Positions 25,690 through 33,891 are shown, numbered from the stretch's first letter. The stretch is 34,963 nt of DNA from an uncultured Bacilli bacterium (GCA_944329255.1 CALVIA010000001.1:1-34963); one strand, 5' to 3'. Numbers and translations are program-made. Notes: generated by a model not told the origin, from the letters alone.

Positions 25690-27471
25690 TCATATGTTTT
25701 TATTAAATGGAATAAAATTATTACCTTTACTCTCTAACAATGGTAAATTTAATGTACTAATATCATAATTATAATACAAAAAATCATTACCAACAATCCT
25801 AAGATTTGGCGCATAAAAATCACTTAAATTAAAAGCTGAATTTAAAAATCCATTCCCAACAATTTCTAAACTATCCAAATTTATTGTTTTTATTTCATTG
25901 TTAGAAAACATAAAGAAATTACCTACATATTTTAATTTTTTTAATGAAATTTCTTTTATCTTTGATAATGCCATAAAAAAGTCTTGTACTTTTTCTAATT
26001 CATCTAAATTTAGCATGACTAATTTTTCATTATTATACAAAAAAGAATTTCCTATGTTTTTTACTTTTGGCATAAATAAAAATTGCAAACTATTATTTTC
26101 TCTTAAAAAATTGTTTCCTATACTAACAGCGTTTGGTAGTGATAAATATTCAATATTTGAATTGTGATACATAAAAGAGTTTCCTATAGATACTACATTT
26201 GGAATTGCAATTTTTTTTAATATTTTATTGGAAGGTAAAAAAGAATCTTCAATTACTTTTAGAAATGGAAGAGATAACTCCTTTAATCTTAAATTGCTAT
26301 TTAAAAAATTAGATTTAATTGTTTTTAAATTTATCATACTTACTTCTTCTAAGTCTTCATTCGAATATAAAAATCCATGTCCTATTTCCTCTAAATTTGG
26401 CATATTTATATATTTTAAACTTTCATTATAAGTTAAATAATTATCACCAATAGTTTTAATATTAAAATCACTAACAGCAATTAATCTATTTTTATCATCT
26501 AAAATTAAATCAGTTGATTTTTCGTTCATTTTTATTTTTATTTTTTTTGTATTATCACAATTATATATTTCTATATTTGTAATATTATTAAACTGTTCTA
26601 CAAAATAATCTTTTATGTCTTTATCATATAATTTTACTTTTTTTTCTTTTAAATCTATTAAAAAGTAATCTAATAATATGTATCTTTCATCTAATTTGTA
26701 AACTGTAAAATTATCAATAACAATGTTATTTGGACAATAATATACATTGTTTATTTCATAATTATATTTATAATGTCTACCATCATTTGCCATAACATAT
26801 CCCGGAATTTCGAATCTTACTTGTTTAAATTTTTGAATTAAATTATATTCTTTTTCAAATGCTTTTGTAAGTCCTGGTGTAATTGCATCAAGATCATTTG
26901 AAAAAGTTGCATCTGGATTTTTTACAGAATGATTATATCTATTTTTTATTGATAAAACATTTGAATCATCTTTTGTAAATTGAATGCTTATTACTGAAGT
27001 ACCATATTCATCTTCTCTTCTTGGATTAGTAAAATCTTCTCTATTTAATTTATCAGCATTATCTTTTATAGCAAAAAAAACATAACATTTATTTAATCTA
27101 TTGCCTTTAAATGTACAAAGTTCTTCTCCTTCATAATAATACTTTTTAAATGCTTGTATATCTTCCTCACTCTTACATTCATATAAAGTATAACCTGATT
27201 CTCTCATTAATTCATTAATTGTTTTATTAACAACAATTTCTTTTTTAAATATACTTTTATCTATAAAAGAATATATATAACTTCTAAATAAATTTTCTAA
27301 TAAATTTTCTGTAATATCATAATATAAATGTTTTGATGGATTAAATTTAGATAATAATATATGAGATAATAATCCTGGTTTTATATCCATTAAAGTGGAA
27401 AACAAATCCCTACATAAATGCATCATATTTTCTCCATATTTTTTCTTTATTATTTTTAAATCCTCATTCAT
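25690..27471 (-). CDS. LRR-repeat paralogue 1 (first gene of the array)
   Basis: 593 aa, the longest and first of the operon, directly after the array's promoter. Same unnamed family: N-terminus NEDLKIIKKKYGENMMHLCR, KCYVFFAIKDN, then YGTSVISIQFTKD, IKNRYNHSV, NPDATFSNDLDAI at about 165-205, the middle part (PGYVMANDGRHYKYNY, YYCPNNIVIDNF), and about 11-12 leucine-rich repeats of about 22 residues (IGNSFMYHNSNI, IGNNFLRENNSL, IGNSFLYNNEKL) to the C-terminus. No signal peptide or membrane segment. The start has AGGTGAT upstream. The repeat resembles the BspA/LRR_5 type, in which IG-x-x-F-L marks the end of each turn. Confidence 0.88.
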   Translation of the reverse strand: MNEDLKIIKKKYGENMMHLCRDLFSTLMDIKPGLLSHILLSKFNPSKHLYYDITENLLENLFRSYIYSFIDKSIFKKEIVVNKTINELMRESGYTLYECKSEEDIQAFKKYYYEGEELCTFKGNRLNKCYVFFAIKDNADKLNREDFTNPRREDEYGTSVISIQFTKDDSNVLSIKNRYNHSVKNPDATFSNDLDAITPGLTKAFEKEYNLIQKFKQVRFEIPGYVMANDGRHYKYNYEINNVYYCPNNIVIDNFTVYKLDERYILLDYFLIDLKEKKVKLYDKDIKDYFVEQFNNITNIEIYNCDNTKKIKIKMNEKSTDLILDDKNRLIAVSDFNIKTIGDNYLTYNESLKYINMPNLEEIGHGFLYSNEDLEEVSMINLKTIKSNFLNSNLRLKELSLPFLKVIEDSFLPSNKILKKIAIPNVVSIGNSFMYHNSNIEYLSLPNAVSIGNNFLRENNSLQFLFMPKVKNIGNSFLYNNEKLVMLNLDELEKVQDFFMALSKIKEISLKKLKYVGNFFMFSNNEIKTINLDSLEIVGNGFLNSAFNLSDFYAPNLRIVGNDFLYYNYDISTLNLPLLESKGNNFIPFNKNI

Positions 27472-27489
27472 ATTATCACCTACAATAGA

Positions 27490-27518
27490 ATTATACCATT
27501 ATTAATTTTTAATTGCAA
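27490..27518 (-). promoter_or_regulatory. Promoter of the LRR array operon
   Basis: Minus strand: -35 TTGCAA (27518-27513), 17-base spacer, extended -10 TGGTATAAT (27498-27490), about 20 bases before paralogue 1. It directly follows the terminator of the upstream gene. It is the only strong promoter seen for the whole array. Confidence 0.75.
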
Positions 27519-27541
27519 AAAAAACAATGAATTATTCATTG
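27517..27541 (-). terminator. Intrinsic terminator of the 306-aa gene
   Basis: Perfect stem CAATGAA (27525-27531) with TTCATTG (27535-27541), three-base loop, then eight U on the minus strand. Confidence 0.93.
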
Positions 27542-27550
27542 CTTTATCGA

Positions 27551-28471
27551 TTATTTAGTTAATATTTTATCAATTTTAGTATTTTTTAGTTTTAACTCAT
27601 AATTATGTATTTCTTCTGCTATTTTATCTTCACTTTTTTCTTTTATTTTTTGAAGTAAATTTAAAAGTTCAATTCTTTTTAAATTTAATGTATTTTTTTC
27701 TTTATTTAAACAAATTGTCCTATCATAATTAGATATAGTAGCTGAATTAATATTAATTTCTTTACAATTTACATTTAAATTCTGATAGTCATTAGAATTT
27801 ATTTTAATATTATCAATTGCATTTATATTACTAAGTTTATTTGATAATATTCTTTTAGAATGTAATTCAATTTTATTAGCTAAAAGACATGAATTATTTA
27901 AAATCAAATCATCTAAAACTTCAATTCTTAAAATTAATCGTTTTGAAAGAAAACCAACTGACGAATTATTAATTTGCATTTTTTTTGCAATAATTGTTAA
28001 ATTATTTGTAAAATAATTGTTATTAAGTATTTTACATTTATCTATTATTATTTCATTTGCTTTTAATGATGTATACCCAAATTGATTAATTTCAGAGTTT
28101 TTTATAATACATTTATCATAAAATTGTGTACATAATCCATAATTAAATTTACAATTATCAAAAATAATTTCACAATTATCATATCCATAAACATTTACTT
28201 CATAATCAAAACATTTGTCTTTTATAATATATATAATTTTTTTATTCAAATTATATTTTTTTGCTAAATTAATATTTTTTTCTAAAACCCCACAATGAAA
28301 AAAATATTTTATGCTTTCAGAAGCTTTAAAACAATTTTTTTCTTTATATCTGTCGTCTACATAACATACTAATTTATCATCAAATTCTTCAACTTTCCCT
28401 AAATTATTTGTAATTTCTAATTTAACATAGTTTCTAATGTGGTTTAATAAAAATTCTTTTGCTTTAATCAT
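27551..28471 (-). CDS. Hypothetical protein with beta-helix-like composition (306 aa)
   Basis: Not recognised. About residues 90-250 are a run of short strand-like segments rich in Ile, Asn, Asp, Lys and Cys (NCEIIFDNCKFNYG, KCIIKNSEINQFG, EIIIDKCKILNNNYF, NLTIIAKKMQINNS, INSATISNYD), the pattern of parallel right-handed beta-helix proteins, with rungs of about 18-25 residues. The C-terminus (about 250-306) is charged and probably helical. No signal peptide or membrane segment. The start has AGGGGGA upstream. It is bounded by terminators at both ends, so it is a single-gene unit upstream of the LRR array. Like the LRR proteins it is a solenoid-type repeat protein without an export signal, but the sequences are not alike. 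Confidence 0.75.
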   Translation of the reverse strand: MIKAKEFLLNHIRNYVKLEITNNLGKVEEFDDKLVCYVDDRYKEKNCFKASESIKYFFHCGVLEKNINLAKKYNLNKKIIYIIKDKCFDYEVNVYGYDNCEIIFDNCKFNYGLCTQFYDKCIIKNSEINQFGYTSLKANEIIIDKCKILNNNYFTNNLTIIAKKMQINNSSVGFLSKRLILRIEVLDDLILNNSCLLANKIELHSKRILSNKLSNINAIDNIKINSNDYQNLNVNCKEININSATISNYDRTICLNKEKNTLNLKRIELLNLLQKIKEKSEDKIAEEIHNYELKLKNTKIDKILTK

Positions 28472-28503
28472 AATTTCCCCCTAAATCATGGAATATATTA
28501 TCA

Positions 28504-28540
28504 CATAAAAAGGAATATGTAAATATTTACTTATTCCTTA
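28504..28540 (-). terminator. Intrinsic terminator of pheST
   Basis: Minus strand: AAGGAATA pairs with TATTCCTT around an inner GTAAAT/ATTTAC repeat (one A-A mismatch), followed by a U-run. It overlaps the pheT stop codon (28527-28529). Confidence 0.8.
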
Positions 28541-30896
28541 ATTTTGCGTTATATTCATTTTCAACATTTAAAATTATATTATTAAATGATTTTATTACTT
28601 CTTCATCTGTTAATGTTTTATTAGCATCTTGAAAAGTAATTTTAAATGCCAAAGATTTTTTGTTTTCTTCTATATTATTAAATACATCAAATACTGTTAC
28701 ATTAGATACAATTCTTCCACCTTTTTTTGATATTGTATTTATAATGTCTCCAGCATTTACATTATTATCTACAATAAATGCCATATCTTTTATTACAGAA
28801 GGATATTTAGGAACTTCTTTTGATTTTATCTTTTTAATATCTAATTCATATAGTTTGTCTAAATTCAATTCACATACATAAATATCTTTTTTATTAACAC
28901 TTGGATGTGGTTTTCCAATATAACCAATTACATAATCATCTACTAATATTTCTGCACTAATTCCTGGATGAAATGATTTTAATTTTTTTTCAGTACTTAA
29001 TTTATATCTTTTTATTAATCCTAAATATGTTAATATGTTTTCTAATACTCCTTTTATTGTATAAAAATCAACATTTATTTTACCATTCCATGTATTTTCA
29101 ATATAATTACCAGTCATTAAAATAGATAATTTATTAGATTCTTTATATTCTTCTTCCATATAATATACTTTACTTATTTCAAATATATTAATATCTTTTA
29201 TATTTCTTGATAAATTATATTCTGCTACTTTTAATAAAGATGGTATTAACATATATCTCATTATACATTTGTCTATTGATAAAGGATCTTTTACTTTTAT
29301 GTATTCAAATGTTTCATTTTTAAACATTTCTATTTCTTCTTTACTAACAAGGGAATAAGTAATTACTTCATTTAAAGACATAGAATATAATCTATTTTTT
29401 ATATCTTTTATATATTTATTTTTAGATAAATATTTACCTCTTTTAATTCTAGTTATTGGAAGAGTTCCTTTCATATTATCATATCCATGAATTCTTCCAA
29501 TTTCTTCAATTAAATCTTCTTTTATGTTTATATCTAATCTTCTAGTTGGAACATATACTTTAAAAACATCATCACTATATTTATATTTAAAATTTAGTCT
29601 TTTAAAAATATTTGCTATTTCTTCTTCTTCAATTTTCATTCCTAATACATCATTAATTTTTGATGTTTCTATATCAATAATTTTTTCATTTAAATCTTTA
29701 TTATTAAAACCTACTACCCCAGTTAAAATATCTCCATTTGCGTATTTATTTAGTAAATATGCAGCTCTATTTAATGCTTCAATTGTCCTTTTTGGATCTA
29801 TTCCTTTTTCAAATCTCATTGATGCTTCACTTCTTAATATTTCTTTTGAAGTATACCTTATATTATATGGATCAAAAATTGCACTTTCAATTAGTATATT
29901 TTTGGTTTGATTTGTAACTTCTGTATCTAATCCACCCATAACTCCAGCTAATGCAATAGGATGAGTTTCATCACATATTACAATATCAGTATCTTTTAAA
30001 TTTCTTTCAATACCATCTAAAGTTGTAATTTTTTCATTATTATTTGCTTGCCTTATAATTATTTTATTACCAACTTTATCATAATCAAAAAAATGAAGTG
30101 GTTGTCCATATTCAAGCATTACATAATTACTTATATCTACTACATTATTAATAGGTCTTATTCCACAAGACATAAGTCTTGATTTAATAAAATCTGGACT
30201 TTCTTTTATTACAATATTTTTTACAATTCTAGATAAATACGCATAACATCTTTTAGTATTACATTCTATTTTTATATAATCTTTAGTGTTTTCTTTTATT
30301 TCTTTTATATTAATTTCAGGCATATTTATGCTTTTATCATATATTGCTGATATTTCATATGCCATTCCTAGCATAGATAATAAATCAGATCTATTAGCTG
30401 TTAATTCATAATCTGTATATATATCATTTAAGCATAAATATTCTTTTGCATCTATTCCTACTGGTGCATCTTCATTTAATATATGTATTCCTTTTTTATC
30501 TTCTTCTGTAATATACTTAGATTCTAATCCAAGCTCAGCTAAAGAACATATCATTCCGTTTGATTCAATACCTCTTATTGTAGACTTCTTTATTTCACCA
30601 CCTGGTAATTTTGCACCAACTTTTGCAACAATTACTTTTTGATTTACATCAACATTTGGTGCTCCACATACTATTTGATATATTTTATCTCCTAAATCAA
30701 CTTCACATATATTTAAATGATCTGAATCAGGGTGAGGACGTTTTGATACTACTCTTCCTATTACTAAATTAGTAGCTTTACATAATTCATTTATACTCTC
30801 ATATTCATTTCCAACAAAAAGCATTTTATTAGCAATATCTTCGGGACTTTCTTCAACATTAATTAATTCTTTTAACCAATTATTACTGACTCTCAT
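28527..30896 (-). CDS. pheT: Phenylalanine-tRNA ligase beta subunit
   Basis: PheT, 789 aa, the normal length of about 800. It forms the alpha2-beta2 enzyme with PheS. Domains in order: B1/N-terminal (RVSNNWLKELINV), the OB-fold tRNA-binding (EMAP-like) domain at about 40-150 (HPDSDHLNICEVDLG, IVCGAPNV), the B3/B4 editing domain (RPINNVVDISNYVMLEYGQPLHFFD, ALAGVMGG), the B5 domain, the catalytic-like B6/B7 domain, and the C-terminal FDX-ACB domain that binds the anticodon stem (YPSVIKDMAFIVD to the end). It overlaps pheS by four bases and is under the same T-box. Confidence 0.98.
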   Translation of the reverse strand: MRVSNNWLKELINVEESPEDIANKMLFVGNEYESINELCKATNLVIGRVVSKRPHPDSDHLNICEVDLGDKIYQIVCGAPNVDVNQKVIVAKVGAKLPGGEIKKSTIRGIESNGMICSLAELGLESKYITEEDKKGIHILNEDAPVGIDAKEYLCLNDIYTDYELTANRSDLLSMLGMAYEISAIYDKSINMPEINIKEIKENTKDYIKIECNTKRCYAYLSRIVKNIVIKESPDFIKSRLMSCGIRPINNVVDISNYVMLEYGQPLHFFDYDKVGNKIIIRQANNNEKITTLDGIERNLKDTDIVICDETHPIALAGVMGGLDTEVTNQTKNILIESAIFDPYNIRYTSKEILRSEASMRFEKGIDPKRTIEALNRAAYLLNKYANGDILTGVVGFNNKDLNEKIIDIETSKINDVLGMKIEEEEIANIFKRLNFKYKYSDDVFKVYVPTRRLDINIKEDLIEEIGRIHGYDNMKGTLPITRIKRGKYLSKNKYIKDIKNRLYSMSLNEVITYSLVSKEEIEMFKNETFEYIKVKDPLSIDKCIMRYMLIPSLLKVAEYNLSRNIKDINIFEISKVYYMEEEYKESNKLSILMTGNYIENTWNGKINVDFYTIKGVLENILTYLGLIKRYKLSTEKKLKSFHPGISAEILVDDYVIGYIGKPHPSVNKKDIYVCELNLDKLYELDIKKIKSKEVPKYPSVIKDMAFIVDNNVNAGDIINTISKKGGRIVSNVTVFDVFNNIEENKKSLAFKITFQDANKTLTDEEVIKSFNNIILNVENEYNAKLRNK

Positions 30897-31942
30897 AAAT
30901 CCTCCTTTTCTATTTTATCAAACTCTTTTAAAAACCTTTGATCATTTATATAAAAATTCCTTATATCGCTTATTCCATATTTCAACATTGCTATTCTTTC
31001 TGGGCCAATTCCAAATGCAAATCCAGTGTATTTTTCACTATCATACCCGCATGCATTTAAAACATTTGGATGTACCATACCAGCTCCTAAAATTTCAATC
31101 CATCCAGTATTTTTACAAATACTACATCCTTTTTTACCACAATTAAAACATGATACATCAACTTCTATACTTGGTTCTGTAAATGGAAAATAGCTTGGTC
31201 TAAATCTTATTTCTCTTTTTTCACCAAACATTTTTTTTGCAAATATTTCTAATGTTCCTTTTAAATCTGACATAGATATATTTTTATCAACTACTAATCC
31301 TTCTATTTGATGAAATTGATGAGAATGAGTTGCATCATCATTATCTCTTCTATAAGTTTTACCAGGACATATAATTCTAATTGGAGTTTTTTCTAAGTTA
31401 TTTAACATAGTTCTAACTTGAACAGGGGAAGTTTGTGTTCTAAGCAACACATCATCTGTAATATAAAATGAATCTTGGCTATCCCTTGCTGGATGTCCTT
31501 TTGGTAAATTAAGCATTTCAAAATTATATAAATCAGATTCTACTTCTGGACCTTCTAATACATCATATCCCATTGAAATAAACAAATCTTCTATTTCATT
31601 AATGACTTTTGTAATTGGATGAATACAACCAACGTTTATATTAGTTGCAGGTAATGTAACATCTATTTTTTCTTTATTTAATTTTTCTTCTAATTCGATA
31701 ATTTCTAATTTTGATTTAATATCATTAAATAAATCATCAGCATATTTTTTAAACTCATTTATAAGCTTACCACATTCTTTTTTTTCTTCAATAGATAAAT
31801 TCTTCATATTATTAGAAAATTCCTGTATTTTGCTCTTTTTTCCTAAATAATGAACTTTTATATCATTTAATTCACTTAATGATTTAATATTTTCAATATT
31901 ACTTTCTAATTCATTTTTTAAATTATTTATTTCGTTAATCAT
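30893..31942 (-). CDS. pheS: Phenylalanine-tRNA ligase alpha subunit
   Basis: PheS, 349 aa, the catalytic subunit of a class II aminoacyl-tRNA synthetase. N-terminal coiled coil (about 1-90), then the catalytic core: motif 2 region TYRRDNDDATHSHQFHQIEG with the conserved Phe-binding residues, four Cys in CFNCGKKGCSIC (a variant common in some bacterial PheS), and motif 3 GFAFGIGPERIAMLKYGI near the end. The start has AAGGAGG seven bases upstream. It is preceded by a T-box leader specific for Phe, so it is expressed when tRNA(Phe) is uncharged. Confidence 0.98.
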   Translation of the reverse strand: MINEINNLKNELESNIENIKSLSELNDIKVHYLGKKSKIQEFSNNMKNLSIEEKKECGKLINEFKKYADDLFNDIKSKLEIIELEEKLNKEKIDVTLPATNINVGCIHPITKVINEIEDLFISMGYDVLEGPEVESDLYNFEMLNLPKGHPARDSQDSFYITDDVLLRTQTSPVQVRTMLNNLEKTPIRIICPGKTYRRDNDDATHSHQFHQIEGLVVDKNISMSDLKGTLEIFAKKMFGEKREIRFRPSYFPFTEPSIEVDVSCFNCGKKGCSICKNTGWIEILGAGMVHPNVLNACGYDSEKYTGFAFGIGPERIAMLKYGISDIRNFYINDQRFLKEFDKIEKEDL

Positions 31943-31965
31943 AAATCCTCCTTGTAAATAAAAAA

Positions 31966-32165
31966 ATCTATGTCTAAGGGTTCATAAGAACGGTACCACC
32001 TTAGTTCATAGATTCTATGCACTTATCCTTTAACGCAGGAAACGTTATATATTTTGTATATACACTCAATTGACGAATTCATAAACAGTTATTACTAATT
32101 TGCACCAACCACTAGTTCTCTTTAAATACTTATTTATTACTACTTCAATTTCATCGCTTTCACGA
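31966..32165 (-). promoter_or_regulatory. T-box leader (Phe) of pheST
   Basis: The minus strand carries the T-box consensus AAGGTGGTACCG within 31988-32004, the sequence that pairs with the tRNA acceptor end. The specifier region at about 32070-32080 reads GAATTCGTC with a Phe codon TTC at 32077-32075. The AATCTATG and CATAGATT arms (about 32013 to 31968) form the terminator stem, closed by seven U before the pheS ribosome-binding site. Uncharged tRNA(Phe) would favour the antiterminator. The specifier was assigned by eye, not by folding. Confidence 0.92.
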
Positions 32166-32168
32166 TAT

Positions 32169-32196
32169 ATTATAGCATAAAAAATACATATTTCAA
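32169..32196 (-). promoter_or_regulatory. Promoter of the pheST T-box transcript
   Basis: Minus strand: -35 TTGAAA (32196-32191), 16-base spacer, extended -10 TGCTATAAT (32177-32169). It overlaps the end of the 65-aa gene (stop at 32193-32195). Confidence 0.75.
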
Positions 32197-32390
32197 TTAT
32201 TTTCTATATATTCTTTAATACATTTGTCTATATTTTTATAAACCAAATAATCTTTTTTTTCTAATGTTAGATAATCAATTAATTCTCTTTCACTAATATT
32301 TATTTCATCAGCAATATATTCTAATTTAATATTAGAATCATGTATTTGTTTTAAAATATCATATCTTATTTCTTTACATAAATCATCCAT
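32193..32390 (-). CDS. Small HTH-like protein, possible antitoxin
   Basis: 65 aa. A central stretch (about 22-41, LEYIADEINISERELIDYL) has the look of a helix-turn-helix of the XRE/sigma type (x-x-I-A-x-x-I-x-I-S-x-x-x-L-x-x-Y-L). No other domain. It begins one base after the stop of the 254-aa gene, so the pair is translationally coupled. HigA-type antitoxins combine such an HTH with an upstream HigB toxin gene, and the order here is toxin-like first, HTH second, which matches. At 65 aa it is shorter than usual HigA (about 90-100). It could instead be a housekeeping DNA-binding protein. Confidence 0.6.
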   Translation of the reverse strand: MDDLCKEIRYDILKQIHDSNIKLEYIADEINISERELIDYLTLEKKDYLVYKNIDKCIKEYIENN

Positions 32391-32391
32391 A

Positions 32392-33156
32392 TTATATCCT
32401 CTTTATTCCTCTTGCTTTTTCGTATAAAGCCTCCAAAACCTCATCATACTTTAAACTTGATGTTTCAATTAATTGTCTTTTTGAATCATCATCTTTTATC
32501 ATTTCTTTATAACCATTTATAATAGATGAATTGTTTTTTATTCTTTTATCTAAAGAATCATATATTGCTTTAGGAGACATTCCCTTTTTTTCAGTTGTCA
32601 TTAATGCAATAACAGAGTCGTTACCTAAAAATTGATAAAATAATCTTATGTTTCCCTCTTTTATTTCAAATACATCTTTAAAACCTTTTAACATTCTATT
32701 TTTACTTTGATCGTGTTTTCTTGGATCAAATTCATATTTTTTTAATATATCAATAGCTGTTATCAATGAACTCATATTTTCATCAGCAATACTTTTTGAG
32801 TCTTGTAATATACAATTTTTACCCATACTTGTTTCTAAAAATACAACATTTTTTCTACCAGTTGGCATTAATTCACTATCATTTAGTATTTTACTACTTA
32901 TTAAAACATTTATTATATTTTTTCTTTTAATTAAATCATCTATTTGTGGTTTTAATAATGCTTTTTCTTTAACACTTGATTCATTATATAATTCATATGC
33001 ACTACTAATTTCCCCATCTATATAAACTCCTATATTATTTAATAAATCTATATATCCATCTTGCATACTATCTGGAAGGGAACTAGTAAAATCATCTATA
33101 TCCATTTCCAATAATGAATTTATATATCTATTTAAATATTTATCATCAAAAGACAT
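32392..33156 (-). CDS. 254-aa protein with a RelE/HigB-like central region
   Basis: Residues about 105-207 match the general pattern of RelE/HigB/Gp49-type toxins: a helical lead-in (SSLITAIDILKKYEFDP), then KNRMLKGFKDVFEIKEGNIRLFY (the LRF/R-I-F-Y strand), VIALMTTEKKG (the L-x-x-F-x-K-K strand) and KAIYDSLDKRIKN at the end, where these toxins carry their catalytic basic residues. The N-terminal extension of about 100 residues and a C-terminal helical tail of about 45 are not part of a standard toxin. It is placed 8 bases after frr and 1 base before a small HTH gene. AGGTGAT precedes the start. A ribosome-linked role instead of a toxin is also possible, given the neighbour frr. The call is by pattern only. 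Confidence 0.55.
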   Translation of the reverse strand: MSFDDKYLNRYINSLLEMDIDDFTSSLPDSMQDGYIDLLNNIGVYIDGEISSAYELYNESSVKEKALLKPQIDDLIKRKNIINVLISSKILNDSELMPTGRKNVVFLETSMGKNCILQDSKSIADENMSSLITAIDILKKYEFDPRKHDQSKNRMLKGFKDVFEIKEGNIRLFYQFLGNDSVIALMTTEKKGMSPKAIYDSLDKRIKNNSSIINGYKEMIKDDDSKRQLIETSSLKYDEVLEALYEKARGIKRI

Positions 33157-33164
33157 TTTATCAC

Positions 33165-33707
33165 CTACACAGTCATTAACTCTTTTTCTTTAATACTTAA
33201 TTTACTATCCACATCTTTGTTATATTTTGTAATTAAATCCTGTACTTTTTCCATACCTCTTTTTTCTTCATCTTCAGGTAATTCTAATTTCTTAATATCA
33301 TTATTTGATTCTTGTCTTATATTTCTTAGTGCTATTTTAGCGTCTTCAGCAATACTTTTTACCTCTTTAACATACTCTTTTCTTCTTTCTTCTGTTAATT
33401 CAGGTATAACTAACATTACAACCTCCCCATTATTATTAGGAGTAAGTCCTATATTAGCTTCATATATTCCCTTTTCTATATCAGAAATACAAGATTTATC
33501 AAATGGTTTAATAACAAGTTGTCTTGCTTCAGGAACTGAAATTGTTGCAAGCTGAATTAAAGGAGTACTAACTCCATAATATTTAACCATAACATTATCT
33601 AATATTCTAGGATTAGCCCTTCCTGCTCTAACATTAGTAAATCTTTTTTCCATATTTTCTAATGCTTTAATCATTTTTTCTTCAGTATCTTTTATAATAT
33701 TTTCCAT
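33165..33707 (-). CDS. frr: Ribosome recycling factor
   Basis: RRF, 180 aa (family about 185). With EF-G it splits the post-termination ribosome. Conserved features: KALENMEKRFTNVRAGRANP at about 14-33 and the hinge region YYGVSTPLIQLATISVPEARQLVIKPFD, then LPELTEERRKEYVKEVK-like sequence with an acidic/basic final helix. GGAGG precedes the start. A promoter lies upstream. It is the first gene of a unit with the 254-aa and 65-aa genes. Unlike in most Firmicutes, rpsB, tsf and pyrH are not adjacent. Confidence 0.98.
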   Translation of the reverse strand: MENIIKDTEEKMIKALENMEKRFTNVRAGRANPRILDNVMVKYYGVSTPLIQLATISVPEARQLVIKPFDKSCISDIEKGIYEANIGLTPNNNGEVVMLVIPELTEERRKEYVKEVKSIAEDAKIALRNIRQESNNDIKKLELPEDEEKRGMEKVQDLITKYNKDVDSKLSIKEKELMTV

Positions 33708-33729
33708 AAATCCTCCATTTTATATATTA

Positions 33730-33758
33730 AGTATATCATTTATTTAATATTTTTTAAA
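33730..33758 (-). promoter_or_regulatory. Probable promoter of the frr operon
   Basis: Minus strand: -35 TTTAAA (33758-33753), 17-base spacer, extended -10 TGATATACT (33738-33730), about 15 bases before the frr ribosome-binding site. The rest of the 33708-33857 gap is very AT-rich with nothing else recognisable. Confidence 0.55.
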
Positions 33759-33857
33759 TATCTTTTTATAATAATTATATAAATAAAAGTTTATATATTT
33801 TGGCTTTATTTTCCTTTTATCAAAAAAATTTTTATATTATTTGGTTATGTATTAAAT

Positions 33858-33891
33858 TTAAAAAAGTATGATTAATTTAATCATACTTTTT
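33858..33891 (-). terminator. Intrinsic terminator of the radical SAM gene
   Basis: Perfect nine-base-pair stem GTATGATTA (33866-33874) with TAATCATAC (33878-33886), three-base loop, A-run on one side and T-run on the other. It follows the stop codon at 33892-33894. Confidence 0.93.

Larger units (their letters stand above)
18754..27471 (-). repeat. Tandem array of five LRR-paralogue genes
   Basis: Five related genes in the same orientation with gaps of -1 to 36 bases (apart from the inserted 94-aa gene). The first 60 or so coding bases are nearly the same in four copies: the phrase aaatgcatcat occurs near 22340, 24045, 25600 and 27417 on the plus strand. DNA coding for the NPDATFSNN module is also strongly alike (near 19800, 21835, 23535, 25090, 26900), as expected from repeated duplication. 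Confidence 0.9.

Noticed and set aside
18754..27471. The LRR array as a prophage or integrative element.
   Set aside because: No integrase, capsid, terminase, attachment-site repeat or tRNA next to it; base composition looks like its neighbours.
29524..29910. Plus-strand open frame of 128 codons opposite pheT.
   Set aside because: Wholly within the well-supported pheT coding sequence on the other strand; a low-complexity hydrophobic shadow.
32193..32390. The 65-aa gene as part of the pheST transcription unit.
   Set aside because: The T-box promoter overlaps its 3' end and the leader begins after it, so pheST has its own start; the 65-aa gene is tied to the 254-aa gene by one-base spacing.
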